NCBI RefSeq assembly: GCF_025024155.1
Contig: NW_026251749.1
Location: 186,001-250,000 of the forward strand
Direction of reading: 5' to 3'
Length of the DNA stretch: 64,000 nt
Source of the DNA: Gamsiella multidivaricata
Lineage: Eukaryota > Mortierellomycota > Mortierellomycetes > Mortierellales > Mortierellaceae
Shown here in pieces: positions 11,601 to 21,774 of this stretch. How positions within the stretch are numbered: position 1 is the stretch's first letter; every line of letters starts with the position of its first letter. The position numbers and the translations under genes were made by a program. Under the pieces are notes generated by a model. The model was not told where the DNA came from. It saw only the letters and a program-made list of their open reading frames with translations, and ran no database searches.

Positions 11601-12240
11601 AGCGATCGCTAACGGCGGCGAAGGTATGTATTTACTACAGGCGAGCGTCTTTTTAACATTTACTTGACCATTGATGTTCTCTTTGTTTTAACATCTTTAA
11701 CATTTTTTTCTTCTGGTGACCGATACAGGTGTATACTACGAAATGTGGAAACAACAGATTAGAGAGGAGCAGCAGCTGGAAGATGATGCCACCGTTGACG
11801 GCGCCCAGTCCGACGACTCGGATACCAAAAAGAAGGGCAAGGGGCGCAAGGAGCCTCGACAGCACACGAAAGGATCAGCAGCAACAGAGACTGAGCCTGC
11901 AGCATCGACTGCTGTTCCCATAGCTGCAGCGGTAACTTCTGTCCAGGATCAGGTGCCTGAGTCCGCGGACCCGGCAGAACTGGCACAGATTGTGATTGAG
12001 CCCTCGGCTTCGACCTTGGCCATCGCAACCCCTGCTGCAGTCGCTGCGGACGGAATTGATGAGAGTGTGGAAGAGCTAGCGGATCAGGACAACAAGAAAG
12101 AAGGACAAAACCAGTCTGGCGAAGATTCACCCTCGGCATCGACGTCTCGTCCTGTATCTGGCTCGTCTTCATCCAAGACGCCTTTGACGGCCTCGGAACG
12201 TGCTCGACTCCGAAAGAAGAAGTCTGGCAAGAAGAAGTAA
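8630..12240 (+). CDS. HMT1/ABCB6-type half-size ABC transporter
   Basis: Six exons: 8630-8754, 8909-9276, 9370-9891, 9983-10701, 10786-11623, 11729-12240; 1027 residues. Exons 1-3 encode a hydrophobic N-terminal extension (TMD0), then an ABC membrane domain whose core, with [20 protein letters not shown] and [14 protein letters not shown], matches the Hmt1/ABCB6/ATM1 group. The nucleotide-binding domain has Walker [11 protein letters not shown]-loop VVPQDSVLF, signature [12 protein letters not shown], Walker [13 protein letters not shown] and the H-loop VVAHRLST. Fission yeast Hmt1 moves phytochelatin-cadmium complexes into the vacuole, so a vacuolar or endosomal heavy-metal or thiol-conjugate exporter is likely; mitochondrial or porphyrin transport is the alternative. 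The last exon adds about 160 low-complexity residues ending in a Lys-rich tail. All introns keep phase. Half-transporters work as dimers. Confidence 0.93.
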
Positions 12241-12482
12241 TCGCGAGATTATGTACATGGGCTGCAATTGACTGCAATACATCAACAACCCCTCATCATC
12301 ATTTTGTATATCATGCAAACGCCATATCCGCAACCTTTGCCCAGCCCCAATAAATATTTCTCCCGTGAATAGTTGTTTATACAAGTAGACTGGATTGGAT
12401 ATGTTTTATTGCTTGATAAATAAAACCATCATGGATGAATATACAAGGCGGATATAGGTCGTCTTCGTTCTTCTCCTTCCTT

Positions 12483-14552
12483 TTAAGCCAAGGCGCCCAT
12501 GGGATCAAAGGCCGGGAGGACATGAACCTCCTGCTCAAGGACCTCCAAGAACTTTTTGGGCACGATGGCCTTCTCGAGCACGACCTGGTAGACGAACTCG
12601 CTGAACCAGGCATCGCTCATGGTTAGGTATCCCTTATCGCCGCCGACATCGCCCCAGGAGTTCTCGACGCGCCAGCGGACAGGTTTGCCGTGCTCGTCCA
12701 GATGCACGCCTGTAAAGACCATGGCGTGGGTCATGAGCGACTCACCGTGGATAAGACGCTCGGCCTTGGTCATGTTGAAGGAGACGTTAAATGCGAGGTC
12801 GTACTGGAACAGCTTCGGGTCCAGGATGCCAGCATCCCGGTGCAAGTACTTGCCCACATCCGCGCCAAACCAGACCTAGAAGGATGAGGGTGACATATGG
12901 ATGGTTAGACTGTGTGGTCGCCTGAGGTCCTGTTTTTGCTCACAACTTTTACTCTTTGACAACGAGGCGACTTACGGGCTTGCCGGATTTGAGCTTCTGG
13001 ATGGCGAGGTGCTTAAGATCCTCGATGGGGGCATTCACGTAGCGGATAGGGTGTCCTCCGGAGATGTTGCCGAGGTACTGGACCGTGTAGAGTGCCATGA
13101 CCTTGTTGCGGGGATCGTTAATGATCGAGATCGTGTCCGAGACCTAATGTTTATCACGAGAAAACGAAGAAAAGAAGACAGGTGGGGGGGGGGGGGGTCA
13201 GCTCTGTCTCGACTACGTCCACTATTCATATCTCCCCATATAGACAGCACAATCACTACCACCTACAGGATAACCGACGTGTTCCTTGAAGTACTTTTGA
13301 GGAGTCAAGTCCTTGAACTCAAAGTACTTGTTATCCTTGTTCCTGAACGCCCACGTAAACGGCTTCTTGGGTGGCTCACCCAAAGTGATGGCCATGATCG
13401 TATAGATCTCCTTCAGCGCCTTTTCCTTTTGATGGCGAAGTTGTTCGAGAGAATGTCCGCTCGCAGCCATCCTCCGCAGGGCCACAGCATGATCACGCAG
13501 CTTCGAGATAACGAGGGCGTTGAGCTTTCCAGAATTCGAGGAGCTGAAGGATTCCGGATAGAAGGATTTGGGAACGACTCCGTACCGCTCGACGAGGTTG
13601 ATGAGCATATCCCACTGGCCACCGTCGTTGACGGGTTCCTTGAGGAGGTGTTGCACCACACGGTCGTTCACGTCTCGGTCGCGCAGGTCGATCATGCATT
13701 CCAGGAACCCTGTTCGCAAGCGATTAAAAGATGCAGGTGAGCGTGAGATTGAGCGTGAGTACATTTGGGAAACCTTAATCTTCAAGGGCACATGAACAAG
13801 ACCCTTTCCGGTCGTCCTCACTTCCGCAATAACGTGGCCCTCTTATCTATTCCTCCGCTCTTCACAATACCACACGACAAAAAAAAAAAAAAAAAAAAAA
13901 AAATATTGACTTACAATTGCTCTTCTCGAACTTGTCCCAGAAGAAGAGATACCCCTGAGAGAGTTCAAACTGTTCAAGGTTATACTTCTTCATGACCTCG
14001 ACCCTAAAGACGTTCAGGGCCGCAAAGATCCAGCATCGGCCGGATGACTTCTGGTTCGTGACCATGCTCTCGATCGGGATCTTGGTGTTAAACACATGGG
14101 AGTCCTCCACCAGGACTGAGCGGTTCGTGATCAACGTCGAGAAATCGAGCGAGTGCGCCGCATTCTGGATCATCAGGTTCTTGGGGTCCGCATTGAACTC
14201 CTTGCTAAGTGTCCGTAACAGAAACAAAACGGACCGTTAAAACAGAGACACCCACCAAAAAAAACAAAAAAAAAAAGGTGTGCGAGTACTATCAAATGCC
14301 TCTATACCTCAACTGGTGCACCGTCTCTTCACGAAGGGCAGCCTTGGGATGGTGAATCCCCTGGGGCTCGTTCAATACCGGCCCAGTCTCGTTTGTGCTG
14401 ATATCAAGCTTCATATCGGATGAGTATGAGGGCGGGTGGACAGCTGAGGAATTCGAAGATGACGGGTAGGAGGGCAGGTCGGTGGACTTGGCCTTGCGGG
14501 AGACAGAAGCGGTGTCGGCGAGGTGGATATGCTTGGAGGAAACGCAGCCCAT
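12483..14552 (-). CDS. Bleomycin hydrolase (peptidase C1B)
   Basis: Five exons on the minus strand: 14552-14308, 14204-13915, 13709-13267, 13143-12976, 12875-12483; 512 residues. It is a papain-fold cytosolic cysteine aminopeptidase that in relatives forms a self-compartmentalising hexamer and clears peptides and homocysteine thiolactone. The catalytic Cys is in QKSSGRCWIFA (about residue 139), His in LMTHAMVFTG (about 432) and Asn in RVENSWG (about 454). NDGGQWDML is the conserved loop before the long helical insert. The C-terminus ends PMGALA; yeast Gal6 trims its own C-terminus, and a similar tail here fits. It is about 30-55 residues longer than yeast and human forms because of an N-terminal extension starting MGCVSSK, a predicted myristoylation/palmitoylation signal. 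Intron 2 contains a T25 run directly after the donor; intron 3 holds a G run. Confidence 0.93.
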
Positions 14553-15068
14553 GGAGGATGGGGGACAGACAGGAGGATGAAAGGGTAGAAGTAAGGACGA
14601 GAGAAAAAGAAAGAGAAGAGAAGAAAAGAGAAGGAAGTGTGCGTTAGGTTAGGGCTTAAGTATATCTGGCACTCCTCATGACCCATTCCCCACTAATTAG
14701 TGGGAAACCTTCTAACCCGCGCGCACCGTCTTCATGCGAAAGTCGCACAACAAATTCTCTGCTGCGGGTGTGCCTGACTACGCTTCCTCTTATGGTAGGC
14801 AACTCGCCCCTCCTGCGCTCCTCCGCTCCCTCACTCGGGTCGCCGTCGCGTCCTTTCTTTTCCCTCTCCCTATCTCTCTCTCCCTGGGCGTCAATGCTGT
14901 TCGTGTTGTTGTTATCTCGATGTATCTGAGCACCAGTCTGTCTCTTCCTCCCTCTTCCAAGCTGCAGATGTGCGTGGGAGAAAAATAATTGGCACTGACG
15001 TCCTTGTGTCTGCAGATAGTCCTCTTCAACATGTGTCGCTTTATTGTGTTGTGCTGCTGGAGCCCATA
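14553..15068. other. Bleomycin hydrolase upstream region
   Basis: The stretch 14580-14650 is purine-rich on the plus strand, so the minus-strand leader of the hydrolase is pyrimidine-rich. Short open frames here have no domain. No RNA gene recognised. Confidence 0.4.
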
Positions 15069-16015
15069 TTACCTAACCGTACTCAATACAAAGAAATCCA
15101 TCATATCCGACGTAGCGGCCTCTACCCCGCTTGCCTCGTAGCCAGAGTACAACGCCATCACTTCATCCCACTGTGCTAATAGCAATATAAGGAAGACAAA
15201 CAATATAAATGCTGAACCTTAATATTGCCAACAACCTATGGTTATCTTGTCCTTACCCAATCCATGCGCCCATTCAACTTGCGACAGCGGTCTAAAGCAG
15301 TTGCTGTCTGCAACAACGGTATGTGGGTGAGGAATGGCCCGTGGCCCAAGGTTGCAACCGAAGCGTACTTGGTTACAGTCCGCGCCCAAAAAAAAAAAAA
15401 AAAAAAAAAAAAAAACCACAGTCGTCCACAAAGCTGCACAAGCGCAGAAACGACATGAGACCCGGCCGGCTGACGTTGTAACCGATCGCTCGCAACAATG
15501 TTCGCTCTAGCTTGCAAAAGCCTTGCTCTGCCATAGGAACTCCCTGGCTCTGCAACTTCATAACAAAGTACTCGGGAACTGCAAACGGGTGCCGTTACTC
15601 GAGCTTGGACGCGATCATCAGGCATGCGTAACCCCATGCGAACAGGCTGTGATATTCCTTCTGTGCTGCTCCTTGGATAACGGGCCGGTACGGTGGTCAG
15701 GAATGCTGAAGACTCGATTGAATAGGTCTATTGTGAGGAACAACCGGCTGCCCGCGTCAAGCGAAAGCTGAGCCTAAGCAGATGGTCAAAGGCGGTATTA
15801 ACCAAGACGCCCCCATAGCCACCGAAAAGACAAGATGTCGTCTCCCTTGAATAAGTGCATTCATACGTACCTCCCTGTCGTGCATATGCTGGATGACATC
15901 TACTGCATATTCTTCCGCCAGCATGTGGCTGCATTCATCGCCGTATCCACTGACCTGAACTGGGTCTTTCTGCGGTTGGATTGCAGAGCAGGTGAAGAGG
16001 TGAAGGTGGCAACGC
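15069..16015 (-). pseudogene. Broken B-type (mitotic) cyclin
   Basis: Reading down the minus strand, fragments of both cyclin folds appear in order. Near 15990-15885 is AEEYAVDVIQHMHDRE, the lead-in helix, ending at a GTACGT donor. Near 15770-15700 is SRLFLTIDLFNRVFSIP. Near 15650-15610 is WGYACLMIASKLE, matching the cyclin signature. Near 15575-15430 is LERTLLRAIGYNVSRP with FLRLCSF. Near 15390-15250 is the second-fold remnant, and a last exon with WDEVMALYSGYEASG ends in a stop at 15069-15071. The copy is broken by a TAA directly after SKLE, a frameshift between the second and third fragments, a T28 run (A28 on the plus strand, 15388-15415) inside the second fold, and loss of the expected helix 1 segment. 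An intact cyclin would partner a Cdk at G2/M. Confidence 0.75.
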
Positions 16016-16623
16016 TCATGATCGTCTCCTGAAGTCTATGTTGACGTTGGTGGTGACGGCCGCCTTCACTGAGTCCGCCTGCCTGTAGTACATCGGTAGC
16101 GGTATCTAGGCTAGGACAGAGCAGGTCGCGCAAACCCTCTTCTAGGTCTTCACACACCTACGAAGTGGTGCTGTGTGGTAGTTGGAGAAACGAAGACAGA
16201 AAACAAAGACAGGAAGTTGCAATTGTGTGCGGAAGTATATATATATTGTGAGTGAGCGCGAGCGAGTGGAGGTGCTTGAAAGCGCGGGCGGTATATCTTG
16301 GCGGTAGTCATTAGCGGGAGTGAGAGGAAGCAGCGAGGAAAAGACGCGGCCCCCGACCACAGATTGGCCACAAGCAAAATAGGCTTCAGAATACAAATGT
16401 GACTATTCATTCTCACAGCTTCGCCCACTGGCATAGTTTGATACCGACAATGGTGCAGAAGCATCAAGAGCTGTGCGTTCATGGCGCAGCTTGTGCTTAA
16501 CGGGCACCAGGACCAGAGCTACCGATCCCCTCAAGAGAAGCAAATCCTGGCCGTGGATAAGGGTTCCAGAGAAGGTCCATCTAAGAGTCGAAGCACTGAA
16601 CTTTCATCTCCCTTCGCTCCCTT
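16016..16623. other. Intergenic or lost cyclin N-terminus
   Basis: The minus strand just upstream of the cyclin relic (about 16010-16060) still reads as its likely N-terminal continuation. Beyond that, small frames carry no motif. An ATG at 16624 opening MTDDVGSEDDAECEP and ending at a GTAAGG donor could be a first exon of the next gene. Confidence 0.3.
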
Positions 16624-16855
16624 ATGACGGACGACGTGGGGTCTGAGGACGACGCAGAATGTGAACCTGGGTAAGGCGCTGTTTTCCAGCCCGAGTCACG
16701 CAGGCGACCATACGCACCCTTCCTTGAGGAATACCCAGCGCGATTATAGCTAGCATCGATGACGAAGAGCTTTTGTTCAAATGGTCGCTCGGAATAAATC
16801 CGAAGGGACGTCGCAAAATCCAGGGGCCAAGTGAGTTGTATATGGAATGTGAAGA

Positions 16856-18766
16856 ATGATGGTGCGGTATAGAAGTGTTGCGCACCTCATAAACACGGAT
16901 TGCACTCTGCTTCGTTATCCATTATTCATCATCCGTATCAAAGAGAGGCACTATAACGATGAACGATCCAAGAGGGATATACAGCACGGTTCCATCCAGA
17001 GACAACTCAGAGGACGATCTGAAGATATTCCACTGCACACAGAGACACCGACAGTCAGTTTTGAGCACAAAGAGAAAGGTAGAGGATCGAAGGACAAGGA
17101 ACAACTCTCGATATCGGATTGTCTGGATAACATACCGGCCTTTTTTTTTAATTCATTTCTTTGTAAAACCATTACTTCCCCGAGCAGAGGTCGTCTCGGA
17201 AGATGAAGATGAAAATGATGCGCAGGTCCTGGATGAAGCAACTACGCTGGAAGCGAGACTAGCAGGTATAAGGCGGAAAGGTAAAAGGACCTTTTGCCAT
17301 GCAAGCACGCAACGACGGCCGAGTCGTACGCCATACAGCTGACCCCCGTTTCTTCATCCAGCTCTTGCGCGCTACCAGATACTCTTCCGGCTCACATACG
17401 CCATCCTCTCAATCGTAGCCCTTCACTCCCTGCATCTCGGCCAAATTTCTGGGCCCACAGAAGTATCCTACGTATCACAAAGGCAGCTGTCCGCACGGCC
17501 AGATTACCTCGTCGACGAGGAGATTCAGCAACTCGTGTCGACTTTTCTTGCAAGCGGACAAGAACTGCATCCAATGTGTCAACCCTTGATCAAGATCCCA
17601 AAGGTATCACTCGGGGGAGCAATAGAGCTAAAGAATCATGATATTTTGTTAAGATCGAATGATTCGATGCTCCGGCTGTCTGTCAAGGTGGTCTCAGGCG
17701 ATGTGAAAGAGCCGAGGCTCAGGGCGGTGAAAGGGTGGGGGACTTCGAATAGTAGGTACAAAGGTGTGATGGTCGCGAGGGAGCATGAGGGGACGAGTGT
17801 GAAGGTGGACATCCGGCCGGTGCTGTATCAGGAGCGTGTTGATCAAGGATATGTTGCAATGGTGAGGGGATCGTGTGGTAGTAGGCATGGTGCACAAGGA
17901 ACGAGTCACCGCCACTGTTGTTCTGGCATGCGCGATAAGCGAAGCCGAGGTATAAAACGGCACTATCATCAAGACCACCCAAAGGATTACTCTTGCCAGT
18001 GGAAGAAACAGAGAAAGAATTCTTATCGATACACCCCTATAGGAGAGCAGGACCCCGCCAAGATTGATGGAGCAAGGACGTCAGGACTGGAGTGGACATC
18101 GATTGTATGTCCTTTGACACTAGACGTGGAGCTCACAATTCCTCGCAGGCCTCACATGGAGTTGTGCTCTCTACAGCTGGAGGGAACGGTCATGGATGTG
18201 GACGTGCAGGATAGGGACACGATCTACAAGAAGACTCGCATTACAAACCAGCAGGGGAGGATCGCAATAAAGGGCATACGGGCGGATAGGGTGGACGTGT
18301 ACTCTGTGCTAAGCGGTATGGAGGCCAGAGAAGTGAGATCGGGACGTGGAAAGACCCTGGATGTGTCGGCAGTGTCCCCTGTGGGCGCGGTTGTGGTGTC
18401 TGTCGCGAAGGTACCGAGGACAAGGCTGGACGTGAAGGCCATATCAGGACGATTGGGTGTGGATGTTGCGCTGGTAAGGGAGATAGCTTGGTCACAGGGG
18501 TCTTTCGGGGTGTTGTCGTTTTGACCTTTTTTTTTTTTCTTATGTCTTTCTACACTTTTTTGGATGCTGTCTGAATGTAGCCCAGGGCATACACGGATCA
18601 GGTCGCGCTGAAGACTTCGTTCAAGAACGCGTCGATGACTGTGGAGGAGGACAAGGGGATGGAGAATGTGAAGGAAAGAGGAGATGGGCAGCGGCAGAGA
18701 CTGAGGAACCGCGTGCGGCTGGAGAGCAGAGGCCAAGGGACCCATGTCCGTCTTTCGTACCATTAA
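16856..18766 (+). CDS. Membrane-anchored DUF4097/adhesin-like protein
   Basis: Supported exons: up to 17071 (frame of 16856), then an exon ending at 17280 that opens EVVSEDEDEND, 17362-18473, and 18581-18766 with the stop. The phases agree at each join (G+AG, G+CT, 0). A cytosolic acidic N-terminus is followed by one membrane helix (YQILFRLTYAILSIVALHSL), so a single-pass protein of roughly 530 residues is expected. The C-terminal half is a repeating beta pattern, for example GRIAIKGIRADRVDVYSVLS and KTLDVSAVSPVGAVVVS, as in DUF4097 putative adhesins built as a parallel beta-helix. Function in fungi is unknown. The first exon is uncertain: the ATG at 16856 is only the most upstream in frame, and an alternative start at 16624 needs an intron I cannot place. 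The downstream gene begins 160 bases after the stop on the same strand. Confidence 0.65.
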
Positions 18767-18925
18767 AAGCGCGTGTTCTTTTATTTATACGCGACCGCGT
18801 CGCGTATGCCATTGAAATGTATTTTATTTTTTTCCCACCGTTGCGGGCTCCCTGAGAAGGTGCTGCCCGTTGCATTGCGAATCCATCTCATCCATTCCAT
18901 TCCCTTTTCCCATCACCCCCTCGCC

Positions 18926-19907
18926 ATGGCATCCGAACCAACCACCGAGAAACTGCCCTTCTATGCAAGCTGCGACGTCGCTGACGCACTCCTGGCACTC
19001 AAGGTGCCAAGTGCAGGTTACATTCCTGACATTCATCTCTGGAGCCCTCAGTACAAGGCCGGCTACACCCGAGGTACAACCAAGTCGCTTCGACCACACT
19101 ACCATGTCCTGATCCATATTCCTCCCCGCGGACCTGCATTAACCTTCTGAGCTGTCTTCAACGTCTTTTTATTACCTGTGCAGTCTTTGGTCCTGCCTAT
19201 ACTGTGAAGGTACCCCACCAAAGCGCTGATTCTTTGAATCCGATCTGTTTCCCCTGGATCCAACGTCTAACGCGCTCGTTCCGTTCTTTTCGGGTAGATG
19301 GTTCCAGTGACGGACAAAGAGTCGCCGAAGTCTGACCAGCACTTTGTTGATGCGATCCCTGAAGGGAGCGTCGTCTGTATCTCGCAGCCCGCTAATATGG
19401 TGAACGCCGTCTGGGGCGGACTGATGACCGCACGTGCACAGATCAAAGGCGCACTCGGGGTTGTGGTCGATGGGCGTATCCGAGACTTAAACGAGCAGCG
19501 CGAAGCCGGCTTCCCTGTATGAGCCCTCGTTCTTGTTCAGCTGTCTGCACACATACTCTCCTTCAGGTCGGTTTTTTGTAACACCCATTTTCTCGTTCTT
19601 TGTATCTCACCCGGGAGGATAGGTGTTTGCAAAGGCAACTTCGATCATGGGTGCAGGACCATTCACACGGGCGACGACACTGAACATACCGATTGAGATG
19701 CAACCGAACCCGAACCATCCTGCAGTGACAATCCATCCGGGTGACTATATTGTTGCAGATACGGATGGAGTCGTTGTTATTCCAAAGGATATGCTGGCGC
19801 AGGTGGAGGCGCATTGCAAAAAGTCGACGGCGGTGGATGACCAATGCATGACTGCGTTGAAGTCTGGCGAGAGCATTGTGGAGACCTTCAAGAAGTATCG
19901 CGGATGA
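18926..19907 (+). CDS. RraA-fold protein (HMG/CHA aldolase-like)
   Basis: Four exons: 18926-19073, 19184-19209, 19298-19516, 19623-19907; 225 residues, the usual length. Exon 2 is only 26 bases. The family motif GGLMTARAQIKGALGVVVDG followed by RIRD carries the conserved Arg and Asp that in bacterial HMG/CHA aldolases and yeast YER010C bind pyruvate/oxaloacetate and metal. Fungal members can act as 4-hydroxy-4-methyl-2-oxoglutarate aldolase or oxaloacetate decarboxylase; the bacterial RraA members regulate RNase E instead. A fungal catalytic role is likelier because Arg-Asp is kept. No targeting signal is visible, so it is probably cytosolic. PGDYIVADTDGVVVIPKD is the conserved strand-turn near the C-terminus. 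Confidence 0.88.
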
Positions 19908-20104
19908 GTAGGAAGGAGTGCTTGGATAGACCAGACGAGCGGATATGTCATCATGCCACACCGCATTAAAGAAATAAAGGGCGCCATGTGACCATATAAA
20001 AGAAAGCGAGGAAAGGAGCCTTTGTGCATAAGGGTGAAGAAAGGTTGATGGCACCGCCTGTCTCCACATTTGCCATTCACCGCCCGAAGCAGCATTCTCA
20101 TTCC

Positions 20105-21366
20105 ATGGCGCAAATAACCTCGACCCGGTCTCTTTACCACGAGTGCCAGAGCCAGGGCCAATGCGGCAAGGTACCGTCCGATGCTCATATGTGTCATTTG
20201 CTGTGGGAGGAATGTGGGTCGATATCATTCTCCAGCGACTTGTCTTTTCGGTACGCAGCCCCACAACGCTGGATAAATCTGTGGCAATGCTAACGCGTTT
20301 CTGCCCCATACCTTTTTATGTTTCTAAACAGCACACACTCAACAACCTGGTACGGTATTGACTCGCTGTTCGTCGCCCCATTCCGCTTGAAGGGGTAGGG
20401 TAACCCACTGACGTTTGGTTGGCTGCAATTTTAGTTGCAAGGCCCTGTTTTCTCAACAACAGATCTTGATATGATTGCAGAGAACCTCCGCCAGGTCGCG
20501 CAGGAGAGTCTGCAAAAGACGATATGGAAGAATCCGTACAAGAGTCCCCTGTAAATGGCCATGCGTTTTAATGTGTTCCATCTGTTTTGTACGAGAATGA
20601 TATATTTGTGCTACATGCTGTTGCTAAGTGTTTTACTCTGGTTTCTCCTGGTTCTTTTTTCTGTTGGTAGAGGCATGGGATATTACGATGTCACTGTACT
20701 CGAAGCGGCATTGAACCAACAGGGCTGCACGCTCACCTGGTTTGATGCAAGGCGAGGCAGGTATCCTCTCTTTCCTCTGTTACTATCGTGTTTGCAGTAG
20801 ACCTTTTATTAACCTTGGACCTTTACACTCCATGCGCCTGCGATATACTAGATATTGCGGAATGTTTAAGCAAGCAGGATGAGTCGATGGTGGGCCTGAT
20901 TGTCCATGTGCCGACACCGCCCCGCTGGGTTCCCTTCTGGAAGGGCCAGCATTGGTTTGGGATCCTACGGCTCTCGAATGGCGCGTACATCGACCTCGAC
21001 TCGAGACTATCACAACCCATGGCTTTTGCAGGATTCGACAACGTAAGTGCTCCTCATGCGATCGATGGTTCGATGAGAAGAAAAGGGTTGATGGGATTCA
21101 TAGGTCGCTAACCCACGGTTGAATTGCTGTAGACAATATCGTTCCTAAACGATATTTTGCAGCATGATGGGCGGTTGTTCTTGATCCATCGGTCTTCAGG
21201 GGAGGATGCCGGAGCGGTTGATACAGGGACAATGGAGACGAATGATTCGTACAGATCGACCTCATCGGCATCGTCCTCGACCGCGACCTCGGACACGGTG
21301 GCATCGTCGGAGACGGCGCCGACAGAGCGGTCAACCACGAAACTAGATGGCGTCGTGCCAGCATGA
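20105..21366 (+). CDS. Josephin-domain deubiquitinase
   Basis: Six exons: 20105-20170, 20332-20349, 20435-20550, 20671-20756, 20852-21042, 21133-21366; 236 residues, JOSD-like in size. YHECQSQGQC holds the catalytic Cys and HTLNNL the conserved follow-up. GMGYYDVTVLEAAL matches the family's G-x-G-x-Y-D segment, and KGQHWFGI carries the catalytic His, followed by YIDLDS with the acidic partner. Exon 2 has just 18 bases and codes only HTLNNL. Intron 4 (20757-20851) has a GC donor; using the GT four bases further on would break the frame, while GC gives DARRDIAECLSK, in line with JOSD proteins. A Ser/Thr-rich tail of about 55 residues follows the domain. Josephins cleave ubiquitin chains; no ubiquitin-interacting motif as in ataxin-3 is seen. 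Confidence 0.88.
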
Positions 21367-21774
21367 TTACCTAGGCTTATTCCCGTACCCATACTTTATC
21401 GCCCTCACGCGTCTGTCCCCATAATATTCCATTATTAATGCTCTGTACCATCCTTTCTCGAGACACTACCGTAGTAATAATAGTCATCATCATCATCATC
21501 ATCATCACCACCATTAAAGCCATGAACAACTAGACCCGCTATCATCGGGAGGAATGTCAGCCCTTGAGCACAAAAGACATCATCTCCCTGTTTCTGGAAA
21601 TGCGAACTATCAGCGAGCGATCACTCTGTAGCGCACACGACCTCATCTCCTCCTCATCCATCGCATTTTCCCCTCCACTTCGCATCTTTTCTCTTTTCTC
21701 TTCTCTTTTGGCACTCTTCAGCATCCACAGACCTTTGACACCCTCTCCATCGCTCTTCCTTCGAAGACCCGACG
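21367..21774. other. Intergenic with (CAT)n
   Basis: 3' flank of the Josephin gene and promoter of the BTB gene. A short (CAT)n microsatellite lies at about 21484-21508. The last 150 bases are pyrimidine-rich. A long second plus frame (21564-22568) overlaps the next gene and is judged a shadow frame. Confidence 0.5.

Noticed and set aside
12901..13740. 280-codon plus-strand frame over bleomycin hydrolase
   Set aside because: Antisense shadow: the minus strand carries the catalytic motifs with matching exon phases.
18224..18763. 180-codon minus-strand frame opposite the DUF4097-like gene
   Set aside because: The plus strand has phase-consistent introns and a beta-helix pattern; the antisense frame has no motif.
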